From positions 11,616 through 75,615 of the forward strand of contig NZ_CASFWU010000003.1 in assembly GCF_949298305.1 (NCBI RefSeq): a stretch of 64,000 bases of DNA, in the 5' to 3' direction. Every line of letters starts with the position of its first letter. Positions within the stretch are counted from its first letter, which is position 1. Positions 53,345-62,578 of the stretch are shown here, in pieces. The position numbers were made by a program, and so were the translations under genes. The notes under the pieces are model-generated. The model did no database searches. It worked only from the letters and a program-made list of their open reading frames with translations, and was not told the origin of the DNA. This DNA comes from an uncultured Bacteroides sp. (GTDB lineage: Bacteria > Bacteroidota > Bacteroidia > Bacteroidales > Bacteroidaceae).

Positions 53345-54046
53345 TTAAGACTCCGGCTCGGGGGTAATGAGCTTGTAGCCCTTACCGTGAATATTAATGA
53401 TTTCAATCGAATCATCCTCCTTCAAATGCTTACGCAGCTTTGTGATATACACATCCATACTGCGTGCATTGAAATAGTTGTCATCAATCCAAATGGTCTT
53501 CAAAGCGAAATCGCGCTGTAAAATCTCATTGGCATGCGCACACAAAAGCCCCAACAGCTCCGACTCCTTCGTCGTCAGTTTCGTTTGCTTTTCAGGCGTG
53601 GACAAAATCTGCTTCTGTGTATCAAAAGTAAACTTGCCTATCTTATAGATATTGCTTTCCTTATTCTTCTTTCCACGAACCCGCCTCAAGATAGCTTCAA
53701 TTCTGAAAACCAGTTCTTCCATGCTGAACGGCTTTGTTATATAATCGTCGGCACCAATCTTGAAGCCTTCCAATATATCTTCCTTCAACGTTTTGGCTGT
53801 CAGGAAAATGATGGGAACCTCGGCATTTGCCGAACGGACTTCCTGAGCCAAAGTAAAGCCGTCTTTCTTCGGCATCATCACATCGAACACACACAAATCA
53901 AACTTATTCTTCAGAAAAGCCTTGTAACCGGCTTCCCCATCGGGACACAACTCGGCGGCGTAGCCTTTCGCCTGTAAATATTCTCTTAAAAGCATGCCAA
54001 GATTTTCATCATCTTCGCACAATAAAATACGCAGTTTCTCGTCCAT
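53345..54046 (-). CDS. rprY: OmpR-family response regulator
   Basis: A 233-residue response regulator. The receiver domain has the acidic pair in LLCEDDENLG, phospho-Asp in DLCVFDVMMPKKDGF, and the conserved Lys in IFLTAKTLKED. The C-terminus is an OmpR/PhoB winged helix (TKLTTKESELLGLLCAH, YFNARSMDVYITKLRKHLK). It matches RprY of Bacteroides/Porphyromonas, linked to stress responses in those genera. The ATG at 54046 follows the kinase stop directly; an overlapping TTG start is possible. Confidence 0.9.
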   Translation of the reverse strand: MDEKLRILLCEDDENLGMLLREYLQAKGYAAELCPDGEAGYKAFLKNKFDLCVFDVMMPKKDGFTLAQEVRSANAEVPIIFLTAKTLKEDILEGFKIGADDYITKPFSMEELVFRIEAILRRVRGKKNKESNIYKIGKFTFDTQKQILSTPEKQTKLTTKESELLGLLCAHANEILQRDFALKTIWIDDNYFNARSMDVYITKLRKHLKEDDSIEIINIHGKGYKLITPEPES

Positions 54047-54051
54047 ATCAA

Positions 54052-55566
54052 TCAATTTTTTAATAAAGGTAATGCTATTATAAATTTAGTTCCAACGTTT
54101 AACTCACTTTCGGCCCTGATTGTTCCCTTGTGATCCGTAATAATTTTCTTCACATAGGCCAGTCCCAATCCAAAGCCTTTCACATCGTGCAGATTACCCG
54201 TATGCACGCGGTAGAATTTCTCAAATATCTTCTTCAAATTCTCTTTCTTGATGCCAATGCCGTTGTCCTGAACAGAAATCATCAGCTTACCCGGCTCGTT
54301 CCACGTCTTCACCGTCAGCTGCAAGTCCACATCCGGCCGTTTATACTTCACGGCATTATCCATCAAGTTAAAAATCACATTCGTTATATGCATCTCGTCG
54401 GCCAGAATAATCGAATCTTCGGCCGAAAGCTCATAGTCAATCTTTCCATTGTATCGCTCCACTTTCAGCGTAAAAGTATTGATGACCCCTGTTATCAGCT
54501 CGTTGGCATCCAGTTCCTTCATCTTCAAGGTAGCCTTCTGCCTGTCAAACATGGACATCTGCAACACCTTCTCCACCTGGAACCTCAGCCGTTTCGTCTC
54601 ATCGTTGATGACTCCCGAAATATGCTGGAACATTGCCGGAGACTTTCCCACAGCAGGGTCCTTCAACATCTGGGCAGCCAGCGAAATGGTCGAAATCGGT
54701 GTCTTGAACTCGTGCGTCATGTTGTTGATAAAGTCGTTCTTCATCTCCGTCAGCTTTTTCTGCCTGAACACTATATATATAGTAAAGATGAAGGTTATCA
54801 ACAGCACAAAGGTGAATATCATCGACGGAATCATAAAGCTGACCGAATCGAATATGTAATCCCTTTTACCGGGGAAATGCACCTTCATAATGCTCATACG
54901 GGCAGGAGGGTCGTTCAAAAACAACGGTTGCGTGTAAGAACTCTCACTGCCTTCGTCGCTGTAATCCGAGCATCGGTACACTTCTCTGCCGTCCCGGTCT
55001 ATTACCTTGAAGTGAAATCTCAAGTCAATGCCATTGTCAAGCAGCCCCGCCGTCAGATACTGATCCAGATTCTTGAAGTTGACCCGTTCCTCCACCGGCT
55101 TGTCACTGGCCCGATAAATCATCTGCCAGACGACCTCGTCCATCAAAGCCCTCTGATAGATATACCGGTTCTTAATCATATCTACCAGCGAACGGGATGT
55201 CTGAGGGATTGTCTTGGCACCATGCTTGCGTGAAATCATAGCCCGCGGCAACTCCGAAATCTTGTTGGAAAAGGTTTTCCACTCAATCTTAGAACCATCG
55301 GGGGCTGTCACTACCTGGTGCATCTGCACCATGCTCTGTTCCCACGCTTTCTTTTCTGCCGCAGAGATGTCCTCCCGAACCCAGCGCTCCACCTCCGCAG
55401 ATTCCACATCTTTTGAAGCCGCCATTAAGGCACGCTTCACAGATTCATCAAACTGCTCGTTACGCATCTTAACCATTTCCTCAATATAACTAATCTGCAG
55501 GTACAACAGACTAAGGAAGGAAAGACCCATAACAATACCTAATATCCAAATTGTAGACTTTTTCAT
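54052..55566 (-). CDS. rprX: Sensor histidine kinase
   Basis: A 504-residue inner-membrane kinase. A first membrane helix (about 5-25), a periplasmic sensor region (about 30-230) and a second helix (about 232-260; MIPSMIFTFVLLITFIFTIY) precede HisKA with His in FINNMTHEFKTPISTIS, then HATPase with NVIFNLMDNAVKY, VQDNGIGIKKENLKKIFEKF and GFGLGLAYVKKI. It pairs with RprY downstream, almost without a gap. The ATG at 55566 is preferred to a GTG six bases earlier. Confidence 0.9.
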   Translation of the reverse strand: MKKSTIWILGIVMGLSFLSLLYLQISYIEEMVKMRNEQFDESVKRALMAASKDVESAEVERWVREDISAAEKKAWEQSMVQMHQVVTAPDGSKIEWKTFSNKISELPRAMISRKHGAKTIPQTSRSLVDMIKNRYIYQRALMDEVVWQMIYRASDKPVEERVNFKNLDQYLTAGLLDNGIDLRFHFKVIDRDGREVYRCSDYSDEGSESSYTQPLFLNDPPARMSIMKVHFPGKRDYIFDSVSFMIPSMIFTFVLLITFIFTIYIVFRQKKLTEMKNDFINNMTHEFKTPISTISLAAQMLKDPAVGKSPAMFQHISGVINDETKRLRFQVEKVLQMSMFDRQKATLKMKELDANELITGVINTFTLKVERYNGKIDYELSAEDSIILADEMHITNVIFNLMDNAVKYKRPDVDLQLTVKTWNEPGKLMISVQDNGIGIKKENLKKIFEKFYRVHTGNLHDVKGFGLGLAYVKKIITDHKGTIRAESELNVGTKFIIALPLLKN

Positions 55567-55772
55567 AGCCACAAAATTAACACTCCCTAATTAACATACC
55601 TAACACATTAACCTGATTTAACCGCGCGTTCTCGTTAATTAACCCAAGGTATTATTTTAGGTTGCATTTTGTACATTATAACAAAAAGGAGCCCCTTCTG
55701 GTTTGCAAATTTAATAAAAAATTAATTGTCCTATTCACATTTCAGCATGTTATTCATCAGGGTTAAATAAAA

Positions 55773-55818
55773 AAAGCTGTCACCTTTCCAAAAGGGAAGG
55801 CAACAGCTTTAATTATTA
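55773..55818 (-). terminator. Terminator of the EF-G paralog gene
   Basis: AAAGCTGT...ACCTTTCC pairs with GGGAAGG...ACAGCTTT around a short AAAA loop, about 25 bases after the EF-G-paralog stop, with a T-run on the minus strand. Confidence 0.7.
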
Positions 55819-55843
55819 TAAAAAAACTGTTTATCGGGTAAAA

Positions 55844-58000
55844 TTATTCTTCAGCCTGTTTAGCCTCAAATTCCTTAATCAGTTTGTCTTGTACATCACT
55901 CGGAACCAGTTCATAGCTGGCAAATTTCATGATGAAAGAAGCCCGGCCACCCGTCAACGAGCTCAACGAAGTAGAGTAAGAAGACATCTCCTTCAAAGGC
56001 ACCTTGGCTATCAGTTTCTCATAACCGGCTTCACTGCTCATACCCATAATCATGGCACGGCGGCCTTGCAAGTCGCTCATGACATCGCCCATCTTGTCAG
56101 ACGGAACAAAGACTTCCACGTCGTAAATGGGCTCCAGAATCTTGGGGCCGGCGTTCTTGAAGGCCTCGCTGAAAGCATTGCGGCCTGCCAGCATGAAGGA
56201 GATTTCATTGGAGTCAACCGGGTGCATCTTGCCATCATAAACAATGACACGTACGTCGCGGGCATACGAACCCGTCAACGGGCCTTGCTCCATGCGGGAC
56301 ATGACTCCCTTCAGGATGGCAGGCATGAAACGGGCATCGATGGCACCACCAACCACGCAGTTGACGAATACCAGCTTGCCGCCCCATTCCAATGGAATTT
56401 CTTCAGTACCCTTCACGTTCATCTTGAACTCCTGACCACCGAACTTATAAGTATCGGGTGCGGGCATACCTTCGTAATAAGGCTCTACAATCAAATGAAC
56501 TTCACCAAACTGGCCGGCACCACCCGACTGTTTCTTATGGCGATAGTCGGCACGGGCAGCCTTCGTGATAGTCTCGCGATAGGGAATACGCGGTTCTTCA
56601 AATTTAATCTGCAGCTTCTCGTTGTTTTCCAGACGCCACTTCAACGTGCGCAGATGGAACTCCCCCTGTCCGTGTACAATGGTCTGACGCAATTCCTTGG
56701 ACTGCTCAACCACCCACGTCGGGTCTTCCTCACGCATACGGTTCAGGATGGACATCATCTTTTCCGTATCGGCCTCGTTCACCGGCTTGATAGCGCGTGA
56801 ATATTTGGAATTCGGATATTTAATGAAATTAAAGCGGTTTTCGGCATCCTTTCCGTTCAAGGTATTGCCCGTGTGCACGTCTTTCAGCTTCACCGTACAG
56901 CCTATATCACCGGCCACCATTTCTTCCACCTTGATACGGTTGGCACCGGCGCAAGCATAAATCTGCGCGATACGTTCCTTCGAGCCGCGGTCGGCATTGG
57001 AAAAGTCATCGCCTTCGTGAACCTTACCGCTCATCACCTTGAAGTATTGTACGTCGCCGATGTGCGGCTCAACAGCCGTCTTGAAGAAGTACAGCGAAGT
57101 CGGTCCGTTGGCATCCGGTTTCACCACTTCACCGCGGGTATTGTGCACAGGAGGCATTTCGTCTACAAACGGAACCACATTGCCCAGGAATTCCATCAGA
57201 CGGCGTACGCCCATATCCTTACCTGCACAAACGCAGAATACCGGGAACATGCCGCGGCAAGCCAAACCCTTGCGGATACCCTCGCGCATCTCGTCTTCGG
57301 TCAGCGAATCAGACTCGAAGAATTTTTCCATCAGGCCTTCGTCGTGCTCGGCAGCGGCTTCCACCAGTGCCTTGTGCCATTCGGTAGCCTTTTCCATTTC
57401 TTCTGCGGGAATATCCTCAATCGTCGGAGCACCGCCTTCGGGTCCCCACGAATATTTTTTCATCAGAAGCACGTCAATCAAGGAATTGAAATTGGGGCCG
57501 GTAGCCAACGGATATTGCACGGGAACCACCTTGGGGCCATAGATGGAACGCAGCTGCTCCAGCACCATGTCATAATCACACTTCTCGCTGTCCAACTGGT
57601 TCACCAGGAAAATGACCGGCTTGCCCAGCTTCTCCGTATAGCGGAAGTGATTCTGTGTGCCTACCTCGGGACCGTATTGTCCGTTCAGCAGCAGGATGGC
57701 CGTATCCGTCACATTGAGAGCCGTAATGGCAGCTCCCACAAAGTCATCACTACCCGGACAGTCAATGATATTCAGTTTCTTACCGTTCCACTCCACATGG
57801 AAAACGGTGGAAAACACAGAATAGCCATATTCCTGTTCCACCGGGAAGTAATCGCTGACTGTATTCTTGGCAGTAATTCTGCCGCGACGTTTTATAATAC
57901 CACTCTCAAAGAGCAGCGCTTCTGTGAGAGTGGTTTTACCCGAGCCATCATTGCCAAGGAGAGCAATGTTCTTGATTTCATGCGTCTGATATACTTTCAT
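55844..58000 (-). CDS. Elongation factor G paralog (EF-G2-like) with altered GTPase motifs
   Basis: A 718-residue translational GTPase-family protein with the five-domain EF-G layout. The P-loop is GNDGSGKTT (residues 16-24). G3 reads DCPGSDDF (80-87): Ser84 replaces the catalytic His of the usual DTPGHVDF. G4 reads NQLD (134-137) in place of NKxD, and the switch I RGITI region reads YGYSV. Domain IV-V segments such as DYRHKKQSGGAGQFGEVHL and MTSDLQGRR-like VMSDLQGRRAMIMGM are kept. B. thetaiotaomicron EF-G2 is a paralog reported to translocate without GTP hydrolysis during carbon starvation; this gene is a plausible counterpart, by inference. It is divergent from the amidotransferase gene, with a palindromic box between. 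Confidence 0.88.
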   Translation of the reverse strand: MKVYQTHEIKNIALLGNDGSGKTTLTEALLFESGIIKRRGRITAKNTVSDYFPVEQEYGYSVFSTVFHVEWNGKKLNIIDCPGSDDFVGAAITALNVTDTAILLLNGQYGPEVGTQNHFRYTEKLGKPVIFLVNQLDSEKCDYDMVLEQLRSIYGPKVVPVQYPLATGPNFNSLIDVLLMKKYSWGPEGGAPTIEDIPAEEMEKATEWHKALVEAAAEHDEGLMEKFFESDSLTEDEMREGIRKGLACRGMFPVFCVCAGKDMGVRRLMEFLGNVVPFVDEMPPVHNTRGEVVKPDANGPTSLYFFKTAVEPHIGDVQYFKVMSGKVHEGDDFSNADRGSKERIAQIYACAGANRIKVEEMVAGDIGCTVKLKDVHTGNTLNGKDAENRFNFIKYPNSKYSRAIKPVNEADTEKMMSILNRMREEDPTWVVEQSKELRQTIVHGQGEFHLRTLKWRLENNEKLQIKFEEPRIPYRETITKAARADYRHKKQSGGAGQFGEVHLIVEPYYEGMPAPDTYKFGGQEFKMNVKGTEEIPLEWGGKLVFVNCVVGGAIDARFMPAILKGVMSRMEQGPLTGSYARDVRVIVYDGKMHPVDSNEISFMLAGRNAFSEAFKNAGPKILEPIYDVEVFVPSDKMGDVMSDLQGRRAMIMGMSSEAGYEKLIAKVPLKEMSSYSTSLSSLTGGRASFIMKFASYELVPSDVQDKLIKEFEAKQAEE

Positions 58001-58118
58001 GATATATAGAGTTTAAAGTGAATAATCCAGCCTGCCAAACAGGCCATTAACTTTTGCGAGGCGCAAATTAGACATTAATCAACAGAAAAACAATTAAACC
58101 GACAGTGTTACTAAACTA

Positions 58119-58130
58119 TGTTATGTAACA
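58119..58130. promoter_or_regulatory. Palindromic box between the EF-G paralog and amidotransferase genes
   Basis: TGTTATGTAACA is one base from the perfect palindrome at 18812. It lies 119 bases before the EF-G-paralog start (minus) and 66 bases before the amidotransferase ATG (plus), near a weak -7 element TAACTTTA at 58157-58164. Confidence 0.5.
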
Positions 58131-58195
58131 CATTTTCTTTTACAGCAAATATTTGCTAACTTTATGCCCATGAATATCAATTCGTAATCACCATT

Positions 58196-59005
58196 ATGAC
58201 AAAGGCTGTTTTCTTTTCCACCTTATTAATATATATGTGTCTGATTGCAGGATGCAGTCACGACCACCACTCTGCCGGAAAACCGCTCATCGGGATTTCC
58301 TGTTCACATGCAGACAACAATTCCATTGTCAGGCGAACCTATTCGGAAGCCGTCATCCGGGCAGGAGGCATCCCGGTAATGATTCCCGTAACCGCAGACA
58401 GTTGTGCCCTTGCCGACATCATCGACCTTACGGACGGACTCATCCTGACCGGAGGCGAAGACGTACACCCCTCGTACTACGGCGAAACGCCCATCGAACA
58501 GTTGGGGGCTGTGGATTCCCTGCGGGACATCTACGACCTCACCCTCATCCGTCTGGCCGGCAAGCGGCAGATGCCCATCCTGGGAATCTGCCGGGGCGAG
58601 CAGCTCATCAACGTTGCCTTCGGAGGAACGCTCTATCAGGACATCCCCACCCAACACCCGGACAGCAGCGTTTGCCACAACCAGTCGGAACCCAGCCACA
58701 TCCCCACCCACACGGTCTACCTACAGCCCCGTTCCATACCCGCCATAGCCGCAGGAACCTGCGAACTGCTCACCAACAGCCATCACCATCAGGCCGTCAA
58801 ACAGGTAGCTCCCGGATTCAAGGTAACCGCCCGCAGCGCCGACAGCATCCCTGAAGCCATTGAGCACGCCGGAGGACTGCCCATTTGGGGAGTACAGTTC
58901 CATCCCGAAACCCGGACAGTGGCAGGAGACAGCGTGTCGCTCCGGTTCTTCCGCCACTTCATCGGGCAAGCCAAGAAATACCAGTCCGGCAACCAAGAAA
59001 GATAG
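58196..59005 (+). CDS. Peptidase C26 / class-I glutamine amidotransferase-like lipoprotein
   Basis: A 269-residue protein of the gamma-glutamyl-gamma-aminobutyrate hydrolase (PuuD-like) family. The catalytic Cys is in LGICRGEQLINVAFGG and the His/Glu in GVQFHPE. Unlike cytoplasmic PuuD, it starts with a lipoprotein signal (Cys in MCLIAGCSHD), so it acts outside the cytoplasm, perhaps on gamma-glutamyl peptides. It is the only gene of its transcript before the GH43-GH35 fusion. Confidence 0.85.
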   Translation: MTKAVFFSTLLIYMCLIAGCSHDHHSAGKPLIGISCSHADNNSIVRRTYSEAVIRAGGIPVMIPVTADSCALADIIDLTDGLILTGGEDVHPSYYGETPIEQLGAVDSLRDIYDLTLIRLAGKRQMPILGICRGEQLINVAFGGTLYQDIPTQHPDSSVCHNQSEPSHIPTHTVYLQPRSIPAIAAGTCELLTNSHHHQAVKQVAPGFKVTARSADSIPEAIEHAGGLPIWGVQFHPETRTVAGDSVSLRFFRHFIGQAKKYQSGNQER

Positions 59006-59165
59006 TAGAAGTCAGACAGAAAGTTCCGCGGGGCCGGAATGATACAGACAAATGAAAGATTATGGTCTAAAATCTCCCCTTTTTGACATAATACTCTACA
59101 CTCCCCTATTGATATTTCGCATATCTTTGTCTGCATATTAAAAATATCTGATACTACGATTTTAT

Positions 59166-62100
59166 ATGAAAAAGTTTATTTGGAGTTTGGTACTGTTGGC
59201 CGGTCTGGGCACCCTGCTGCCGGCTGTGGCCCAAAAGGCGACAACGTACAAAGCATTTGTGCCGGGTGAGGTGTGGAACGACACCGAAGGCAATCCCATC
59301 AACGCCCACGGAGGCGGTATTCTTTATCACGAAGGAACTTATTATTGGTACGGCGAGTACAAGAAAGGCAAGACCGTCCTGCCCGAATGGGCCACGTGGG
59401 AATGCTACCGCACGGACGTCACCGGCGTGAGCTGCTATTCTTCGCAAGACCTGATGAACTGGAAGTTCGAGGGCATCGTGCTGCCCGCCGTCAAGGACGA
59501 CGCCAGCCACGACCTGCACCCCAGCAAGGTACTGGAACGCCCCAAGGTCATCTACAACTCCAAGACAGGCAAGTTCGTGATGTGGGCACACGTGGAAAGC
59601 GCCGACTACAGCAAAGCCTGCGCAGGCGTGGCCGTCAGCGACTCGCCCACCGGACCGTTCACCTACCTGGGCAGCTTCCGCCCCAACAACGCCATGAGCC
59701 GCGACCAGACCGTCTTTGTGGACGACGACGGACGGGCCTATCAGTTCTACTCGTCCGAAAACAACGCTACCTTATATATCAGCGAGCTGACCGACGACTA
59801 CCTGCGCCCCAGCGGACGCTTCACGCGCAACTTCATCGGAGCCAGCCGCGAGGCGCCGGCCGTATTCAAGCACGGAGGCAAATACTACATGCTCTCCTCG
59901 GGCTGCACCGGCTGGGACCCCAACCAGGCCGAGCTGGCCGTGGCCGACTCCATCATGGGGCCGTGGAAAGTGCTGGGCAACCCCTGCACCGGAACCGATG
60001 CCGACAAGACCTTCTACGCACAGAGCACCTACGTTCAGCAGGTCTACGGCAAGAAGGACTGCTACATCGCCCTGTTCGACCGCTGGAACAAGAAAGACCT
60101 GGAAAACTCGCGCTACGTATGGCTGCCCCTCTCCTTTGAAAGCGGCAAAATCTCCATTCCCTGGCGTGCAGAATGGAACCTGGACAGTTTTGCCGACCAG
60201 CCCCGCTTCGAAGCCGGCAAGGGAACCTTCCTGCTGAACGGCAAGCCCTTCATCGTGAAAGCCGCCGAGCTGCACTATCCGCGCATCCCCAAACCCTACT
60301 GGGACCAGCGCATCAAGCTCTGCAAGGCACTGGGCATGAACACCGTCTGCCTCTACGTATTCTGGAACTCACACGAACCGAAGCCCGGCGAGTTTGACTT
60401 CACCGGACAGAACGACCTGGCCGAGTTCTGCCGCCTCTGCCAAGCCAACGACATGTACGTCATCCTCCGACCCGGTCCGTACGTATGCGCCGAGTGGGAA
60501 ATGGGCGGTCTGCCCTGGTGGCTGCTGAAGAAGAAAGACATCCGCCTGCGCGAGTCAGACCCCTACTTCATCGAGCGCGTGGCCATCTTCGAGAAGGAAG
60601 TGGCCAAGCAGGTGGCCGGACTGACCATCGAGAACGGCGGCCCCATTATCATGGTACAGGTTGAAAACGAATACGGTTCCTACGGCGTAAGCAAGCCTTA
60701 CGTTTCGCAGATACGCGACATCGTGCGCCAGAACTTCGGCAATGTCACCCTGTTCCAGTGCGACTGGGCTTCCAACTTCACCCAAAACGGCCTGCACGAC
60801 CTCATCTGGACCATGAACTTCGGCACCGGAGCCAACATCGACCAGCAGTTTGCCCGCCTCAAGGAACTGCGCCCCAACAGCCCGCTCATGTGCAGCGAGT
60901 TCTGGAGCGGATGGTTCGACAAGTGGGGAGCCAACCACGAAACCCGTCCCGCCGACGACATGATTGCCGGCATCGACGAGATGCTGTCCAAGGGCATCTC
61001 CTTCAGCCTCTACATGACCCACGGCGGAACCAACTGGGGACACTGGGCCGGAGCCAACTCGCCCGGCTTTGCGCCGGACGTCACCTCCTACGACTACGAC
61101 GCCCCCATCAGCGAGTCGGGACAGACCACGCCCAAATACTGGAAGCTGCGCGAGACGCTGGCCAAGTACATGAACGGCGAGAAACAGGCCAAAGTGCCCG
61201 CGCTCATCAAGCCCATCAGCATACCTGCCTTCCAGTTCACCGAGATGGCGCCCCTCTTTGCCAACCTGCCCGCAGGCAAGAACGACAAGGACATCCGCAC
61301 CATGGAGGACTACGACCAGGGCTTCGGCAGCATCCTCTACCGCACCTCGCTGCCCGAACTGAAACAGCCCGCCCTGCTCACCGTGAACGATGCCCACGAC
61401 TATGCCCAAATCTTCGTGGACGGCAACTACATCGGCAAGCTGGACCGCCGCAACGGCGAGAAGCAGCTCACCCTGCCCGCCTGCCGCAAGGGCGCCCGCC
61501 TGGACATCCTCGTGGAAGCCATGGGCCGCATCAACTTCGGACGCGCCATCAAGGACTACAAGGGCATCACCAGCAACGTGGAGCTGACCGTGGACATGAA
61601 CGGCTACCCCTTCGTCTGCGACCTGAAGAACTGGGAAGTGTTCAACATCGAAGACACCTACGAGTTCTACAAGAACATGAAGTTCCAGCCCATCCAGTCG
61701 CTGACGGACGAGAACGGACAGCGCATACCGGGCTGCTACCGAGCCACCTTCCAGGTGAAGAAGCCCAGCGACACCTTCCTCAACTTCGAGACCTGGGGCA
61801 AGGGACTGGTCTACGTCAACGGCTACGCTCTGGGGCGCATCTGGGAAATCGGCCCGCAGCAGACGCTCTACGTGCCCGGCTGCTGGCTGAAGAAGGGCGA
61901 AAACGAAATCCTGGTGTTCGACATCGTAGGCCCCAAGGAGGCCAAGAGCGAAGGCCTGCGTGAGCCGCTGCTCGACCAGCTCCTCGTACAGAAGCCCCTC
62001 ACCCACCGCGAAGAAGGACAGAATCTGGACCTCAGCGCCGAGAAGCCCGTGCTCACCGGCAGCTTCAAGCCCGGCAACGGCTGGCAGGAGTTCAAGTTCG

Positions 62101-62477
62101 GACAGCCCGTCAGCGGACGCTACCTCTGCCTGGAGGCCCTGAACGCACAGGACGGCAAAGAGCTGGCCTGCATCGCCGAGATGTACGTGCTCAATGCCGA
62201 CGGCGAACGCCTCTCGCGCGAGCCGTGGATTGTGAACTATGCCGACAGCGAAGACGTGTCGCACGTCAACCGCTCGGCCGACAAGATTTTCGACCTGCAG
62301 GAATCCACCTACTGGAGCACCGAGGCCGGAAGCAGCTATCCACACGCCATCGTCATCGACCTGGGCGCCACCCACTCGCTGAGCGGCATCCAGTACCTGC
62401 CCCGCATGGAGAGCGAAGTGCCGGGCGGCATCAAGGACTTCAAGGTGTACGTACGGACAGAACCGTTCAAATACTGA
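59166..62477 (+). CDS. GH43-GH35 fusion glycosidase with C-terminal carbohydrate-binding-like domains
   Basis: A 1103-residue exported enzyme with two catalytic modules. A signal peptide (1-22, AVAQ) is followed by a GH43 propeller (about 30-330; AHGGGILYHEGTYYWYGEYK, DDDGRAYQFYSSENNATLYI), of the subfamily-24-like type seen in galactan-active enzymes. A GH35 beta-galactosidase barrel follows (about 345-690) with acid/base E502 in QVENEYGSYG and nucleophile E578 in MCSEFWSGWFDKWG. Jelly-roll domains (about 700-960) and an F5/8-type C-terminal domain (about 965-1103, STEAGSSYPHAIVIDLGATH) complete it. Both modules look intact. Attack on galactose/arabinose side chains, for example of arabinogalactan, is likely. 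No transporter or regulator is adjacent. Confidence 0.9.
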   Translation: MKKFIWSLVLLAGLGTLLPAVAQKATTYKAFVPGEVWNDTEGNPINAHGGGILYHEGTYYWYGEYKKGKTVLPEWATWECYRTDVTGVSCYSSQDLMNWKFEGIVLPAVKDDASHDLHPSKVLERPKVIYNSKTGKFVMWAHVESADYSKACAGVAVSDSPTGPFTYLGSFRPNNAMSRDQTVFVDDDGRAYQFYSSENNATLYISELTDDYLRPSGRFTRNFIGASREAPAVFKHGGKYYMLSSGCTGWDPNQAELAVADSIMGPWKVLGNPCTGTDADKTFYAQSTYVQQVYGKKDCYIALFDRWNKKDLENSRYVWLPLSFESGKISIPWRAEWNLDSFADQPRFEAGKGTFLLNGKPFIVKAAELHYPRIPKPYWDQRIKLCKALGMNTVCLYVFWNSHEPKPGEFDFTGQNDLAEFCRLCQANDMYVILRPGPYVCAEWEMGGLPWWLLKKKDIRLRESDPYFIERVAIFEKEVAKQVAGLTIENGGPIIMVQVENEYGSYGVSKPYVSQIRDIVRQNFGNVTLFQCDWASNFTQNGLHDLIWTMNFGTGANIDQQFARLKELRPNSPLMCSEFWSGWFDKWGANHETRPADDMIAGIDEMLSKGISFSLYMTHGGTNWGHWAGANSPGFAPDVTSYDYDAPISESGQTTPKYWKLRETLAKYMNGEKQAKVPALIKPISIPAFQFTEMAPLFANLPAGKNDKDIRTMEDYDQGFGSILYRTSLPELKQPALLTVNDAHDYAQIFVDGNYIGKLDRRNGEKQLTLPACRKGARLDILVEAMGRINFGRAIKDYKGITSNVELTVDMNGYPFVCDLKNWEVFNIEDTYEFYKNMKFQPIQSLTDENGQRIPGCYRATFQVKKPSDTFLNFETWGKGLVYVNGYALGRIWEIGPQQTLYVPGCWLKKGENEILVFDIVGPKEAKSEGLREPLLDQLLVQKPLTHREEGQNLDLSAEKPVLTGSFKPGNGWQEFKFGQPVSGRYLCLEALNAQDGKELACIAEMYVLNADGERLSREPWIVNYADSEDVSHVNRSADKIFDLQESTYWSTEAGSSYPHAIVIDLGATHSLSGIQYLPRMESEVPGGIKDFKVYVRTEPFKY

Positions 62478-62518
62478 TAACCGACATCCCTTACTCGATA
62501 AGATAAGTGATGCCATCT

Positions 62519-62564
62519 GACGAGGCTGCCTCAAAATGCTTCTTCATTTTGAGACAGCCTCGTC
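62519..62564 (+). terminator. Long hairpin after the GH43-GH35 gene
   Basis: Arms of 20 bases at 62519-62538 and 62545-62564 pair with a single mismatch (core GAGGCTG...CTCAAAATG and CATTTTGAG...CAGCCTC). The sequence type is common downstream of Bacteroides genes, from memory. Confidence 0.7.
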
Positions 62565-62578
62565 TGTATATATACGGA

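Noticed and set aside
60555..62534. A 659-codon minus-strand frame opposite the GH43-GH35 fusion
   Set aside because: A shadow of the high-GC plus-strand gene, with no start signal or family resemblance.
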